Source: Gemmatimonadaceae bacterium (GTDB lineage Bacteria; Gemmatimonadota; Gemmatimonadetes; Gemmatimonadales; Gemmatimonadaceae). From it: 7,629 nt of DNA. Where the stretch lies: positions 1-7,629 of the forward strand of contig JANWKK010000180.1 in the NCBI GenBank assembly GCA_025451425.1. Reading direction: 5' to 3'. The translations under genes were made by a program, and so were the position numbers. The notes beneath the pieces are model-generated. The model was given only the letters and a program-made list of their open reading frames with translations, ran no database searches and was not told the origin of the DNA. This document shows, piece after piece, positions 1-7,150 of this stretch (position 1 is its first letter; each line of letters begins with the position of its first letter).

Positions 1-26
1 CGCACAGGGAGCCGATTATCGGCCAT
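1..26 (-). CDS. Probable start of the next gene in the array (partial, product unknown)
   Basis: Reading the minus strand from 26, an ATG opens a frame giving M-A-D-N-R-L-P-V before the window ends. An AGGA at 33-30 lies three bases upstream of the ATG, a short but usable Shine-Dalgarno spacing, and the start is 27 nt after the methyltransferase stop. This matches the tight same-strand spacing of the rest of the array. Only eight full codons are visible, so no family can be assigned, and a chance ATG cannot be excluded. Confidence 0.45.
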
Positions 27-53
27 TTATCCTGCTGATTTATAAGGGGATTC

Positions 54-797
54 TTACCTATACGTACGGCGGGGCGGTTTGGTTCCAACTTTTCTGAAGC
101 GGTAGATTGCGCAGAGTTCATCGCCGGTTGAGCCATATTCTTTCTGTTCGGCGATGGCGGCGAGGTCGGCGACGTGATCTTCCGGCGACATTGGCACGTG
201 GCCGAGCCAGATGCGATCGAACGCGGGATGCTGATCGAGCAGCGAGTCGTGCTCGGCGTTTACGTAGAAGAGATCGAAGGGGCGCGGATGGGCGGAGAGG
301 TCCTTCTCGACGTGGCGAAGGAAGCGACGCAGCAGGCGATCTTCAAAGGGATGAAAGAGGTGCGCGAGCAGTGGCTCCTGCGGCAGAGGCATGCGCGTCG
401 CGTCGTCTTGATGGAGTGCGAGCGGAGCAAGCATCGTGGATTGCTGCGTGCTCTCCCAGACGCAGAAGTTTCTGCGCGCGATGTCTGCGAGCTTCTGATT
501 CAGTTCGACGCCTTCGACGCGAAGGAAGGGATACTCGGAGGCGACAAGCATCGCGCGGCCTTTGCCGGCACCGACGTCGAGAAAGATGGTGCGCTCGATT
601 GGTGCAAGCGGATGGAGCTCACGCAGCCAGAGATCCAGCAGAGCGCTCAGAATGCTGGGCGCGATGCCGTAGTAGGCGGTGAGGTCGGCTGGGTCGACGG
701 TTGTGCCACGCGCGATGATGGTTCCGGGAAGAAGGCCTGAGGTCTCAGTGCGGTGTGTGACGTCGAAGGGATGAACGGACGGCTTGCGAGGGGGCAT
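54..797 (-). CDS. Class I SAM-dependent methyltransferase
   Basis: This 247-residue soluble protein has a Rossmann-type SAM-binding core. Motif I is F-L-D-V-G-A-G-K-G-R at 72-81, and the acidic residue that would bind the SAM ribose is Glu98 in G-V-E-L-N (96-100). A later strand ends in H-L-F-H-P-F (146-151) and a further one in D-L-F-Y-V-N (175-180). The N-terminal helical part, with D-V-T-H-R-T-E-T-S-G (12-21) and a Tyr-Tyr-Gly-Ile-Ala-Pro patch (42-47), resembles a widespread family of bacterial methyltransferases that read GxGKGR then a G-V-E-(L/F) strand; members often have NPF where this one has HPF. The substrate is unknown, and I see no domain that would target DNA, rRNA or a quinone. 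The start sits 2 nt after the stop of the preceding gene and has no good Shine-Dalgarno, so translation is probably coupled. The C-terminus is basic (K-P-P-R-R-T-Y-R). Confidence 0.85.
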   Translation of the reverse strand: MPPRKPSVHPFDVTHRTETSGLLPGTIIARGTTVDPADLTAYYGIAPSILSALLDLWLRELHPLAPIERTIFLDVGAGKGRAMLVASEYPFLRVEGVELNQKLADIARRNFCVWESTQQSTMLAPLALHQDDATRMPLPQEPLLAHLFHPFEDRLLRRFLRHVEKDLSAHPRPFDLFYVNAEHDSLLDQHPAFDRIWLGHVPMSPEDHVADLAAIAEQKEYGSTGDELCAIYRFRKVGTKPPRRTYR

Positions 798-799
798 GG

Positions 800-1111
800 T
801 CAGGGCCGGCCGCCGAGAATGGGGAAGAGCGCAGGAAGCATTTCGATTTCGGTGCGCGAGATCTCGGGCAGACCGGCGAGACGGTTCTCGATCTGCGCGC
901 GGAGCTGTGTGTTGCGCGTGTCGTCGGAGCCTGGCGCGCGGAGTGTGATGTGCGCGATGTAGCGCAGTGGCACGCCGCGCACGAATGCGCCGGGAGCTTC
1001 GGTGTCCTGCATGAGCGCGGCGGATTGCACGAGGCCGAGATCGACGATGTTGCGCTGCTGCAGCGTGTCATAGCAGTCGCGGAGCGCGTTGACGAGATCG
1101 GCGTCTGTCAT
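800..1111 (-). CDS. MIP18/DUF59 (FSCA-fold) family-like protein lacking the usual cysteine
   Basis: This 103-residue protein follows the plan of the MIP18/DUF59 family, the Fe-S assembly-type domain also found in SufT, PaaD and the N-terminus of Mrp/ApbC. The N-terminal helix ends in the hallmark N-I-V-D-L-G-L-V (21-28). A strand I-T-L-R-A-P-G (55-61) follows, then a helix (about 66-79) and a last L-P-E-I-S-R-T-E-I-E strand (81-90), matching the LPGV-xxVEV ending of the family. Two usual features are absent: the D-P-E before the N-I-V-D-L-G box is replaced (D-T-L-Q-Q, 15-19), and the cysteine expected after A-P-G is Ser62 (A-P-G-S-D-D). The only cysteine is Cys13, in the first helix. A classical Fe-S or metal-handling role is therefore doubtful, and a structural or partner-binding role is possible. 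The family assignment rests on motif reading alone. The start is 12 nt past the previous stop, with a weak AGG as the only Shine-Dalgarno match. Confidence 0.72.
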   Translation of the reverse strand: MTDADLVNALRDCYDTLQQRNIVDLGLVQSAALMQDTEAPGAFVRGVPLRYIAHITLRAPGSDDTRNTQLRAQIENRLAGLPEISRTEIEMLPALFPILGGRP

Positions 1112-1123
1112 TGGTGAAAAGGC

Positions 1124-1522
1124 TTACCTGCTCAGGTCGCGATGCTGGCCGACGCAGTTGTTGAGGTGCTGCGTGCTGCGCTGCCGCCATGCGTCCTGTG
1201 AGTCTGCGTGAAAGTTCTTCCGATAGAAGAGCAGCCACGTCTGGCAGCCGTTGAGGTCGGGCTTCTCCTGCGCGGAGGCGGAGGCCGCCTGCTGCTTGAA
1301 CTGCTGCAGGGCAGGCTGAAACTGATCGTCGCCGGCGTCGCGGAGTGAGGCGGCCTTGTCGAAGGCCTGCCATGCCGGCGATTGCGAGACGGGGCCGACG
1401 CTGACCGAGCGATTGGTCGGCGCGATGACGCGCTGCGACGCGCGGTGCATGCGCACGAAATTGTAGACGCCCAGCGCGAGGATGATGACGATGAGGACGT
1501 AGTGGCGTGGGCGAAAGCGCAT
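1124..1522 (-). CDS. Small single-pass membrane-anchored protein of unknown function
   Basis: This 132-residue protein is not recognised. A short basic N-terminus (R-F-R-P-R-H, 2-7) precedes one hydrophobic segment at about 8-23, then a basic stretch (R24 to R31). This reads as an N-terminal signal-anchor. Charge on both sides makes the topology uncertain, but a periplasm-facing C-terminal part is likely. The remaining roughly 100 residues are polar and rich in Gln and Ala (about 50-85), probably helical, with two cysteines (Cys93 and Cys123) that could form a disulfide if exported. There is no lipobox. The start is well supported: AAGGA lies 7 nt upstream and overlaps the ispA stop codon. 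Its position between ispA and a MIP18-like gene gives no clear function. Confidence 0.75.
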   Translation of the reverse strand: MRFRPRHYVLIVIILALGVYNFVRMHRASQRVIAPTNRSVSVGPVSQSPAWQAFDKAASLRDAGDDQFQPALQQFKQQAASASAQEKPDLNGCQTWLLFYRKNFHADSQDAWRQRSTQHLNNCVGQHRDLSR

Positions 1523-1528
1523 GAGGTG

Positions 1529-1534
1529 TCCTTA
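1529..1534 (-). promoter_or_regulatory. Shine-Dalgarno overlapping the ispA stop codon
   Basis: On the minus strand the sequence reads TAAGGA, where TAA is the ispA stop and AAGGA is the ribosome binding site for the small membrane protein starting at 1522, with 6-7 nt spacing. Stop and ribosome binding site share bases, which favours re-initiation by ribosomes finishing ispA and fixes the downstream start. Confidence 0.75.
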
Positions 1535-2485
1535 GTGTGTGCGCTCGACGAGATAGAGAGCCAGGGACTTGAGCGGATCGGCGGCGGAGCCGAAGGGCTC
1601 GAGCGCAGCGAAGGCGTCCTGGATGAGTTCGCTGGCATCCTTGCGCGAGCGCTCCAGGCCGAAGACAGCTGGCCAGGTGGCTTTGTCGGTGGCGGTGTCC
1701 TTGCCTGCGGTCTTGCCGAGTTGTTCAGAGGTCTGCGTAACGTCGAGCACATCATCGATGATCTGGAAAGCTAGGCCGGCCTTTTCGCCGAAGGTGCGCA
1801 GCCGCGTAATGGTGTCCTGGGCGGTGCAGGCGAGGCGCGCGGAGCCTTCCTTGCTCGAGAAGCAGTGGTCGAGCCCGACCAGACCGCCGCAGACGATGGA
1901 GGTGGTGATCAGCGCGCCGGTTTTCGCGCGGTGAATGCGCTCGACGAGTTCAGCGGTGGGCTTGTGGCCTTCGCTTTCAATGTCCATCACCTGTCCGCCG
2001 ATCATGCCGGGTGGCAGCGCGCCGCCGACACCAGTGCCGATGGCAAAGGAGAACTCGCGCACAATGTCGACGACCGTAGCGGGTGAGGCGGCGAGCTGTG
2101 CGATCGTTTGAAAGGCGAGAGTCTGCAACGCGTCGCCGGCGAGGATTGCGATGGCTTCGCCGAAGGCGACGTGGCAGGTGGGCTTGCCGCGGCGAAGATC
2201 GTCGTTGTCCAGCGCGGGCAGATCGTCGTGGATGAGCGAGTAGGTGTGCACCATCTCAATAGCGGCACCGAGGTTGGGTGCGGCCGGCGGAAGGTCATGC
2301 GCGACGCAGCGTGCGGCCTCCATGCAGAGGATCGGACGCAGGCGTTTGCCGCCCGCAAAGGTGGAGTGCCGCATGGCGCGGTGAATGGAATGAGGTTCAA
2401 TAGTCGGGGCCGGCAGCAGACGCTCGAGAGCGTCGTCAGCGAGCGCGGCGCCAGTTTTCAACAGCGAAAGCACATCGGGGGTCAT
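1532..2485 (-). CDS. ispA: Farnesyl diphosphate synthase-type short-chain polyprenyl synthetase
   Basis: This all-helical trans-isoprenyl diphosphate synthase condenses isopentenyl diphosphate with DMAPP/GPP to give FPP, possibly GGPP, the cytosolic precursor of undecaprenyl phosphate, quinone tails and other isoprenoids. The 317 residues are complete. They include G-G-K-R-L-R-P (45-51), the first Asp-rich motif H-D-D-L-P-A-L-D-N-D-D (86-96) with the bacterial DDxxxxD spacing, R-R-G-K-P-T-C-H (98-105), G-G-Q-V-M-D (163-168), A-K-T-G-A-L-I (187-193), the second Asp-rich motif F-Q-I-I-D-D-V-L-D (240-248) and G-K-D-T-A-T-D-K-A-T (261-270). Tyr82, five residues before Asp87, matches E. coli IspA and suggests a short C15 product, although GGPP cannot be excluded. 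Residues 205-229 are longer than in IspA, and Trp271 replaces the usual Tyr of K-A-T-Y-P. The ATG overlaps the TGA of the upstream membrane protein gene (ATGA), and no Shine-Dalgarno is seen, so coupling is likely. Confidence 0.93.
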   Translation of the reverse strand: MTPDVLSLLKTGAALADDALERLLPAPTIEPHSIHRAMRHSTFAGGKRLRPILCMEAARCVAHDLPPAAPNLGAAIEMVHTYSLIHDDLPALDNDDLRRGKPTCHVAFGEAIAILAGDALQTLAFQTIAQLAASPATVVDIVREFSFAIGTGVGGALPPGMIGGQVMDIESEGHKPTAELVERIHRAKTGALITTSIVCGGLVGLDHCFSSKEGSARLACTAQDTITRLRTFGEKAGLAFQIIDDVLDVTQTSEQLGKTAGKDTATDKATWPAVFGLERSRKDASELIQDAFAALEPFGSAADPLKSLALYLVERTH

Positions 2486-4230
2486 GCGTCAGGCTTGATT
2501 GTACGCGAGCGCAGCAGGAGCACTCCAAGCACGAAGAGCGCGAGAAGACTGAGCACGTTGCCGAGGATTTGGTCCCAGGTGCGATGCCAGCGAACATCGA
2601 TCACGGACGCGCCGGAGGGCAGCGCGATCGCGAGCAGCCCGTCGTCGCGCTGAAGATGTTGTGTCACGAGCGCACCGTTGCGGAAGACCCGCCACGCAGG
2701 GAAGTCGCGCAAATTGAGGACGAGTATTTCGGGCTGCGAAAGATTGAGCGTGAGATGACGCGGGGCGACGCCGCTCAGGGTTTGTGCAACGGGCGGCGGG
2801 ACGTCGTAGTTGAGGATGGTGGCGGCGGGGTTGGGCACGGTGCCGGGTGCGAAGGCTACTGCGGTGGTCGATAGCCAATAGCCGGGATCATCCCAGCGAA
2901 GGACGTCGTTGTCAGCGTTGGTGGGCGTGTACTCATCGGTGGGCTCAACACCGTGGTGCGAGGCAAAGAGTTGTGCGCGTACGGAGGGAACATCCAGCGC
3001 CTCGCACGGCTGGCGAAAGGCAGAGATCTTCCATGCGGTCATGCTGCCGACGAAGACGAGCGCGACGATGGCGGTCGATGCGAGCGAAACCCTGGTGGTG
3101 GGAATCGAGCGCAGAGCGAGTGCGATGGTGAGTGCGAGTGTAGCTCCGAGCACGCAAAGCAGCCGCCACGGGAACTGCAGGAAGGCAAGCTCCGGCAGAT
3201 GATGCCAGAGCGGAAGCGTGATCGGCGTGAGCAGAAAGGCGATGCAGAGGGTGAGAGTGGCGAGTACCGGGAGCGGCGTTGTTGGGTCGTCTGTGTTGGT
3301 ACCGAAGCGCTTCTGACGCAATGCAAATGCGGCCGCGAGTGCAACGACGGCGGAGAAGAGCATGCTGACGGCGATGAGGCTTGCGGTGTGGAGGACCTGG
3401 TCGTGGGGAACGTCGCCGGTGTGGCCGAAGAGGAAGTTGTCCTCGATGCGCATGTTGGGGATGACGGCCATGGCGACCTGCACGTAGCGGCGCTCGTACG
3501 CTGCGGGCACGAGGTAAAACGCGGCAAGGGCGAGCCCCAGTGCACCGCCGGTGCCAAAGCGAAACAGCAGCATATTCACGACTGTTCTCGATCGCCCGTA
3601 TAGTGCGAAGGCAATGCGCACAACGGCGATCAGCAGCAACGTATAGATGCCGATGACCGCTGCAGGCGCGTTGGTGAGCCAGAGCAACGCAGTCGGCACA
3701 GCGATGCCCGCGATGCCTGGCCTTTCGCGCAGTGCTGCGCGAAGCAACAGTGGAATCCACACGGCGGCGAGTAGCTCGCCGTACGCGGTTCGCTCGAACG
3801 CAGTGAAGAGCATGTAAGGACTGGCGATGTAGATAGCAGCTGCAAGAAGCGCAACGGCGGTAGAGACATAGTCGCGCGCTAGCAGGTACATCGCGAATCC
3901 CGCACCCAGCAGCGCGACCGCAGTGAAGACGATGGGCGCGGCGGAGAGCGGCATGGTGAGCGCGAGCAGCGCGCCGAAGATCCACGAGAGCGGCGGGTAG
4001 AAGAGGAAGCGCGGCTCACCTGCGTTCCATGCTGCCGTGACGGTCCACGCGGGATCGAGCGTGCCGTGACCCATCTGCGCTGCGGCGTCGAGCCAGCTCT
4101 CGATGTGGAACTCAAAGTCGTGTCCGCAGGAACAGCCGTGCGCGATGAGCGGAGCGACGGCGACAAGCGCGAGCAGCGGAAGCAGGATCGCAGGCCATGC
4201 TCGCGCAAAGCCCTCCGGGGAACGACGCAT
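2482..4230 (-). CDS. Polytopic GT-C-like / YfhO-like membrane protein (PF10131-type)
   Basis: This 582-residue integral membrane protein has about 10-12 hydrophobic segments: one near 12-30, a cluster at 80-400 and a last one at about 553-574. The first periplasmic loop carries H-D-F-E-F-H (37-42), the acidic motif position typical of GT-C glycosyltransferases, followed by G-E-P-R-F-L-F-Y-P-P (71-80). R-T-A-Y-G-E (147-152), L-T-N-A-P-A (185-190), F-Y-L-V-P-A (238-243) and L-Q-F-P-W-R-L-L (351-358) resemble the group annotated as 6-pyruvoyl-tetrahydropterin-synthase-related membrane proteins, a label that does not describe the enzymatic role. Residues 400-550 form a soluble domain with D-F-P-A-W-R-V-F-R-N-G (509-519), as in YfhO-like proteins, before the final anchor. 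GT-C proteins transfer sugars from polyprenyl-phosphate donors; that activity is inferred here, and the acceptor is unknown. The start has no clear Shine-Dalgarno and lies next to a palindrome; an in-frame stop just upstream excludes a longer start. Confidence 0.78.
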   Translation of the reverse strand: MRRSPEGFARAWPAILLPLLALVAVAPLIAHGCSCGHDFEFHIESWLDAAAQMGHGTLDPAWTVTAAWNAGEPRFLFYPPLSWIFGALLALTMPLSAAPIVFTAVALLGAGFAMYLLARDYVSTAVALLAAAIYIASPYMLFTAFERTAYGELLAAVWIPLLLRAALRERPGIAGIAVPTALLWLTNAPAAVIGIYTLLLIAVVRIAFALYGRSRTVVNMLLFRFGTGGALGLALAAFYLVPAAYERRYVQVAMAVIPNMRIEDNFLFGHTGDVPHDQVLHTASLIAVSMLFSAVVALAAAFALRQKRFGTNTDDPTTPLPVLATLTLCIAFLLTPITLPLWHHLPELAFLQFPWRLLCVLGATLALTIALALRSIPTTRVSLASTAIVALVFVGSMTAWKISAFRQPCEALDVPSVRAQLFASHHGVEPTDEYTPTNADNDVLRWDDPGYWLSTTAVAFAPGTVPNPAATILNYDVPPPVAQTLSGVAPRHLTLNLSQPEILVLNLRDFPAWRVFRNGALVTQHLQRDDGLLAIALPSGASVIDVRWHRTWDQILGNVLSLLALFVLGVLLLRSRTIKPDA

Positions 4231-4234
4231 GCTG

Positions 4235-4247
4235 TCAGCTTAGCTGA
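4235..4247. repeat. Palindrome next to the start of the GT-C-like gene
   Basis: TCAGCTTAGCTGA reads the same on both strands apart from its central base. It lies 4 nt upstream of the ATG at 4230, inside the 37 nt gap after the acylase stop. In RNA it could form a 5-bp stem with a 3-nt loop over the place where a ribosome binding site should be, or serve as a small operator. No T-tract follows, so it is not an intrinsic terminator. A 13-base palindrome of this kind could arise by chance. Confidence 0.4.
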
Positions 4248-4267
4248 GCGCAAGAAGCAGGAGCGTT

Positions 4268-7150
4268 CTATTCGTGCGCTGGAACCAGGGTGAGCGAATG
4301 CTCCGCGCGGTTGTTCTCGAGCGGGAGTAAGAACGTGGTTCCGCGCAGCCAGGGTTGGAACTGATCGAGATACCAGAGCGAACTCAGGTTGCCGGATTCG
4401 CCGGTTGCGATGTTGGCAATGGTTGCGGAGGCGTCGGAGAGATCAGCTGTGAAGCGCTCGCTCGGCCCGAAGCTGGTCTCGATCGCGTCGATTGTGGTTG
4501 GGCCGCCGCCGGCCGGCTGTGCACCGCTTCCTGTCGCCGTCCCAAGCAGCCAGTTGAGAAACGGATGCCCGCCAAAGAGGGGATGCTCGATCTCGATGTG
4601 ATGGATGGAGCCGTACTGCCAATTCGAGAGATCTCGCGGGGCGTGCGCCTCGTGGAGGCCTTGCTCGACGACGGAGGTCAGCAGGTCGTTCCAGTTCGCG
4701 ACTCCGCGCGGCAGCCAACGCTTCGGCATGTGATTGAGGAGGCCCTCGAGCGCGGAGTTGCTCTCACCCCAGGTGTAGAGGCGAGCGAAGCGAATTGAGT
4801 CTGCGCGTGATCCGCCGTCGTGCGCGAGAATCTGCGGCGCGAGCAGCGCTGGCCACAGATGATCGTGTGCGGCGGCGACGATCGCTGCGGCGGGCGAGTT
4901 TGCGCTCATCTCTCCGGGCCAGGTGCGCAGCAGGTCGGCGGCCTGGCGCAGTCGGGCTGAGTCACTGCCGCGCGCTGTGGTGGAGGAGTGATCGATGGCG
5001 TAGGCGAGCTTGTGTGCAAGCACGAGATCGAACTCTGAGTGCTGATCGAGTTCCACCCCGAGCATCTGCTGAGGCGTCCACGTGGAGTGTGATTCGAGTA
5101 ACCGATAGATGCGCTCAACACGATACGGATCGATCCAGTCGTCGCTGAGCGCGTACGGATAGTCGTCCGTCGTGATGCGCGCGTTTGCGGTGCCGAGGAC
5201 GCCGGACGCCGGATCTTGAATCGCCGGCAGTTCGTTGTAAGGCACGTAGCCGGACCAGATCTGCGACTCATCGAGAGCATCGACAGGCGTCGGCGAGATA
5301 GGCGAGCCGATAGTGTAGCTGCCGGTCTGTGCCGGAGCGATCTGCGGCTGCGAGTTGTCCGTCTTCGGCGGCGGCAACGGCTGCTTGTGCGGCGCGGTGT
5401 CGGTGGCTGCAGGCGACGATGGAATCGCGTCCTCGCCTTCCTCCTCTTCGGATTCCGGCTCGGGTGCAGGCAGCACGAAGTTCGGCTTGACCCGGGGGTG
5501 TTGCAGAGCGGGTCCGCGAATCGGGATGCGGCCGATGGCGTGATATCCGATGTGGCCCTGATCGTCGCCGTAGATGAGGTTGAGCGAAGGGCCACCGAAG
5601 TTTGCAAAGCTGGCGACCAGCGAAGCGCCATCGGTGACACTGTCGGCTGCAAAGAATGAATCATCAACGCAGGCCGGATCATAGATCGTCCACTGAAGCG
5701 AAATTGTGCGGTGCTCGGATGGAATCATGGGCGTGATGACGGGAGTCTCCATCATCGCCGTGCCCGCGACGTGCGCGAAGGTGAGGACATCGAGCGAGAC
5801 GTCATGGCCACCACGCACTATGATGTGCTCGGTGTGATGCTGCATCGGTGACCATGTGCCATCGGGCTGCTCGTACTGGAGGCTCGAGCCAGAGCCGCGA
5901 GTGTGTTCGACGCGCACATCCTGAGCGTCACCGCCAAGGTTTGTGAAGCTCCAGGCGACGTGCGCGTTGCGTCCGACGATGACCCATGGAAGACCGGGCA
6001 GCGTGAATCCAACGACGTCGAGTGGCGGTGCTCCGCCGGGATTCGCCGAGAGATGCAGTGCAGCCTCGTACCAGATGTCCGGGACGCGAAGGCCGAGGTG
6101 CATGTCGTTCGAGACGAGCGGTTTTCCTGACGCCGAGTGCGCGCCCGAGACAGCCCAGTTATTCGAGCCGGCGCGGCAGTCGTTGCACGCCGAGGTTGCA
6201 GCCGTGAGGGCGAGAAGGTCCTCGGGTTTTGCGGAGCTCGAAGGAAGTTCGAGTCGCGACTGCGTCTTGTCGAGAGGGATCTCTTCGATCTCGTGCGGCG
6301 CGGTGAGGTCGGTTCGTGGCTGCATCGGCGGATGATCGCGCCAGGAGCCAACAGGATAAAGATCGGCGAGCAGCGGCTGTGGAAGATGCCGCGCCAGCGC
6401 ATCGCGATCCAGCTTGTGCGGGAAGCTGGTCGATAAATCCTGCCACATCACCAGCGAGACAAGCAGCGAATCGCGCGGTGTCCACGGGCGCGGCGTGTAG
6501 TGCAGAAGATGAAACTCCAGCGGCAGCCGGTTGCGGTGGCTGTCGATGAAGGCATTGACGCCGCGTGCGTACGCCTCGAGCTCGCGTCGTTGATCCGGCG
6601 AAAGCGATGCAGCTCCGCGGTCAGCTGCGGCGCGGAGCTGCAGATAACGCTGCATCTCGTCGTGCAGGACGAGGCCCGGGCCGAGAATCTCGGCGAGCTC
6701 TCCGGCGGCGTGACGGCGCAGCGTGTCCATCTGCCACAGGCGATCCTGCGCCGTGACGTAACCCTGCGCGAAGAGCAGATCTTCCATGCTGGAGGCGTGA
6801 ATGGATGGAACGCCCTGCGCGTTGCGCGCGACGGTGACCGGTGCGTGCAGACCGTCGACCGGGAGTGTGCCGTCTACGGTAGGCAGCACGGCTCGCATCA
6901 CGTGTCGCGACCAGATCGCCCCGGCGGCGACGAGTCCGGCCACGATGATGAAGAGGATGATGAATGCAAGGAAGAGTCTGCGAAGAACTCTTTTGCCTCT
7001 GCCGGACCTGGGAGCGTCTACGCGACGACGATCGACGTCCTCGCGAGTGAGCAGACGCGGCTCTGCGTCCGATTCCGGCCTCAGTGCAGTGAGCCGGTCG
7101 CTGTGCTCCCGCTCAAACGGCGTTCCACTCGCATCGTTCGTCAAGCTCAT
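4268..7150 (-). CDS. Membrane-anchored penicillin acylase family protein (S45 Ntn-hydrolase)
   Basis: This amidase precursor should cleave itself into alpha and beta chains and hydrolyse acyl-amide bonds; beta-lactams, N-acyl-homoserine lactones and acylated peptides are known family substrates. Residues 1-57 are polar and basic, then one hydrophobic segment (about 58-80, preceded by R-G-K-R-V-L-R-R) looks like an uncleaved signal anchor, placing the enzyme in the periplasm. The alpha part shows G-V-P-S-I-H-A (113-119) and F-A-Q-G-Y-V-T-A-Q-D-R-L-W-Q-M (127-141). Autoprocessing is expected between Gly328 and the nucleophile Ser329 (G-S-N-N-W-A-V-S-G), and S-N-D-M-H (347-351) gives His351, equivalent to beta-chain His23. 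Asn517 in A-N-F-G-G-P (516-521) is the likely oxyanion Asn, with L-I-Y-G-D-D-Q-G-H-I-G following. Unusual are a CxxC (322-325) before the cleavage site and an acidic, Pro-rich insert (about 561-610) in the beta chain. At 960 residues it exceeds the common 750-850. The ATG overlaps the protease stop as ATGA. A TTG at codon 3 has better Shine-Dalgarno spacing and could be the true start. Confidence 0.93.
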   Translation of the reverse strand: MSLTNDASGTPFEREHSDRLTALRPESDAEPRLLTREDVDRRRVDAPRSGRGKRVLRRLFLAFIILFIIVAGLVAAGAIWSRHVMRAVLPTVDGTLPVDGLHAPVTVARNAQGVPSIHASSMEDLLFAQGYVTAQDRLWQMDTLRRHAAGELAEILGPGLVLHDEMQRYLQLRAAADRGAASLSPDQRRELEAYARGVNAFIDSHRNRLPLEFHLLHYTPRPWTPRDSLLVSLVMWQDLSTSFPHKLDRDALARHLPQPLLADLYPVGSWRDHPPMQPRTDLTAPHEIEEIPLDKTQSRLELPSSSAKPEDLLALTAATSACNDCRAGSNNWAVSGAHSASGKPLVSNDMHLGLRVPDIWYEAALHLSANPGGAPPLDVVGFTLPGLPWVIVGRNAHVAWSFTNLGGDAQDVRVEHTRGSGSSLQYEQPDGTWSPMQHHTEHIIVRGGHDVSLDVLTFAHVAGTAMMETPVITPMIPSEHRTISLQWTIYDPACVDDSFFAADSVTDGASLVASFANFGGPSLNLIYGDDQGHIGYHAIGRIPIRGPALQHPRVKPNFVLPAPEPESEEEEGEDAIPSSPAATDTAPHKQPLPPPKTDNSQPQIAPAQTGSYTIGSPISPTPVDALDESQIWSGYVPYNELPAIQDPASGVLGTANARITTDDYPYALSDDWIDPYRVERIYRLLESHSTWTPQQMLGVELDQHSEFDLVLAHKLAYAIDHSSTTARGSDSARLRQAADLLRTWPGEMSANSPAAAIVAAAHDHLWPALLAPQILAHDGGSRADSIRFARLYTWGESNSALEGLLNHMPKRWLPRGVANWNDLLTSVVEQGLHEAHAPRDLSNWQYGSIHHIEIEHPLFGGHPFLNWLLGTATGSGAQPAGGGPTTIDAIETSFGPSERFTADLSDASATIANIATGESGNLSSLWYLDQFQPWLRGTTFLLPLENNRAEHSLTLVPAHE

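Noticed and set aside
11..23. Palindrome GCCGATTATCGGC near the left edge, considered as a terminator or operator
   Set aside because: No T-tract follows on either strand, only a 4-bp stem remains with a realistic loop, and it is explained as codons 2-6 of the probable next gene.
174..740. 188-residue plus-strand frame across the methyltransferase
   Set aside because: The minus-strand frame has clear SAM-binding motifs and fits the array, while this one shows no known domain.
2953..3603. 216-residue plus-strand open frame inside the GT-C-like gene
   Set aside because: Low-complexity Glu/Gly/Arg composition, no recognisable domain, and the opposite strand carries an intact membrane protein. 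It is a shadow frame.
2945..3985. 346-residue minus-strand open frame overlapping the GT-C-like gene in another frame
   Set aside because: Arg/His/Ala-rich with no hydrophobic segments or motifs. It arises from the codon bias of the real gene.
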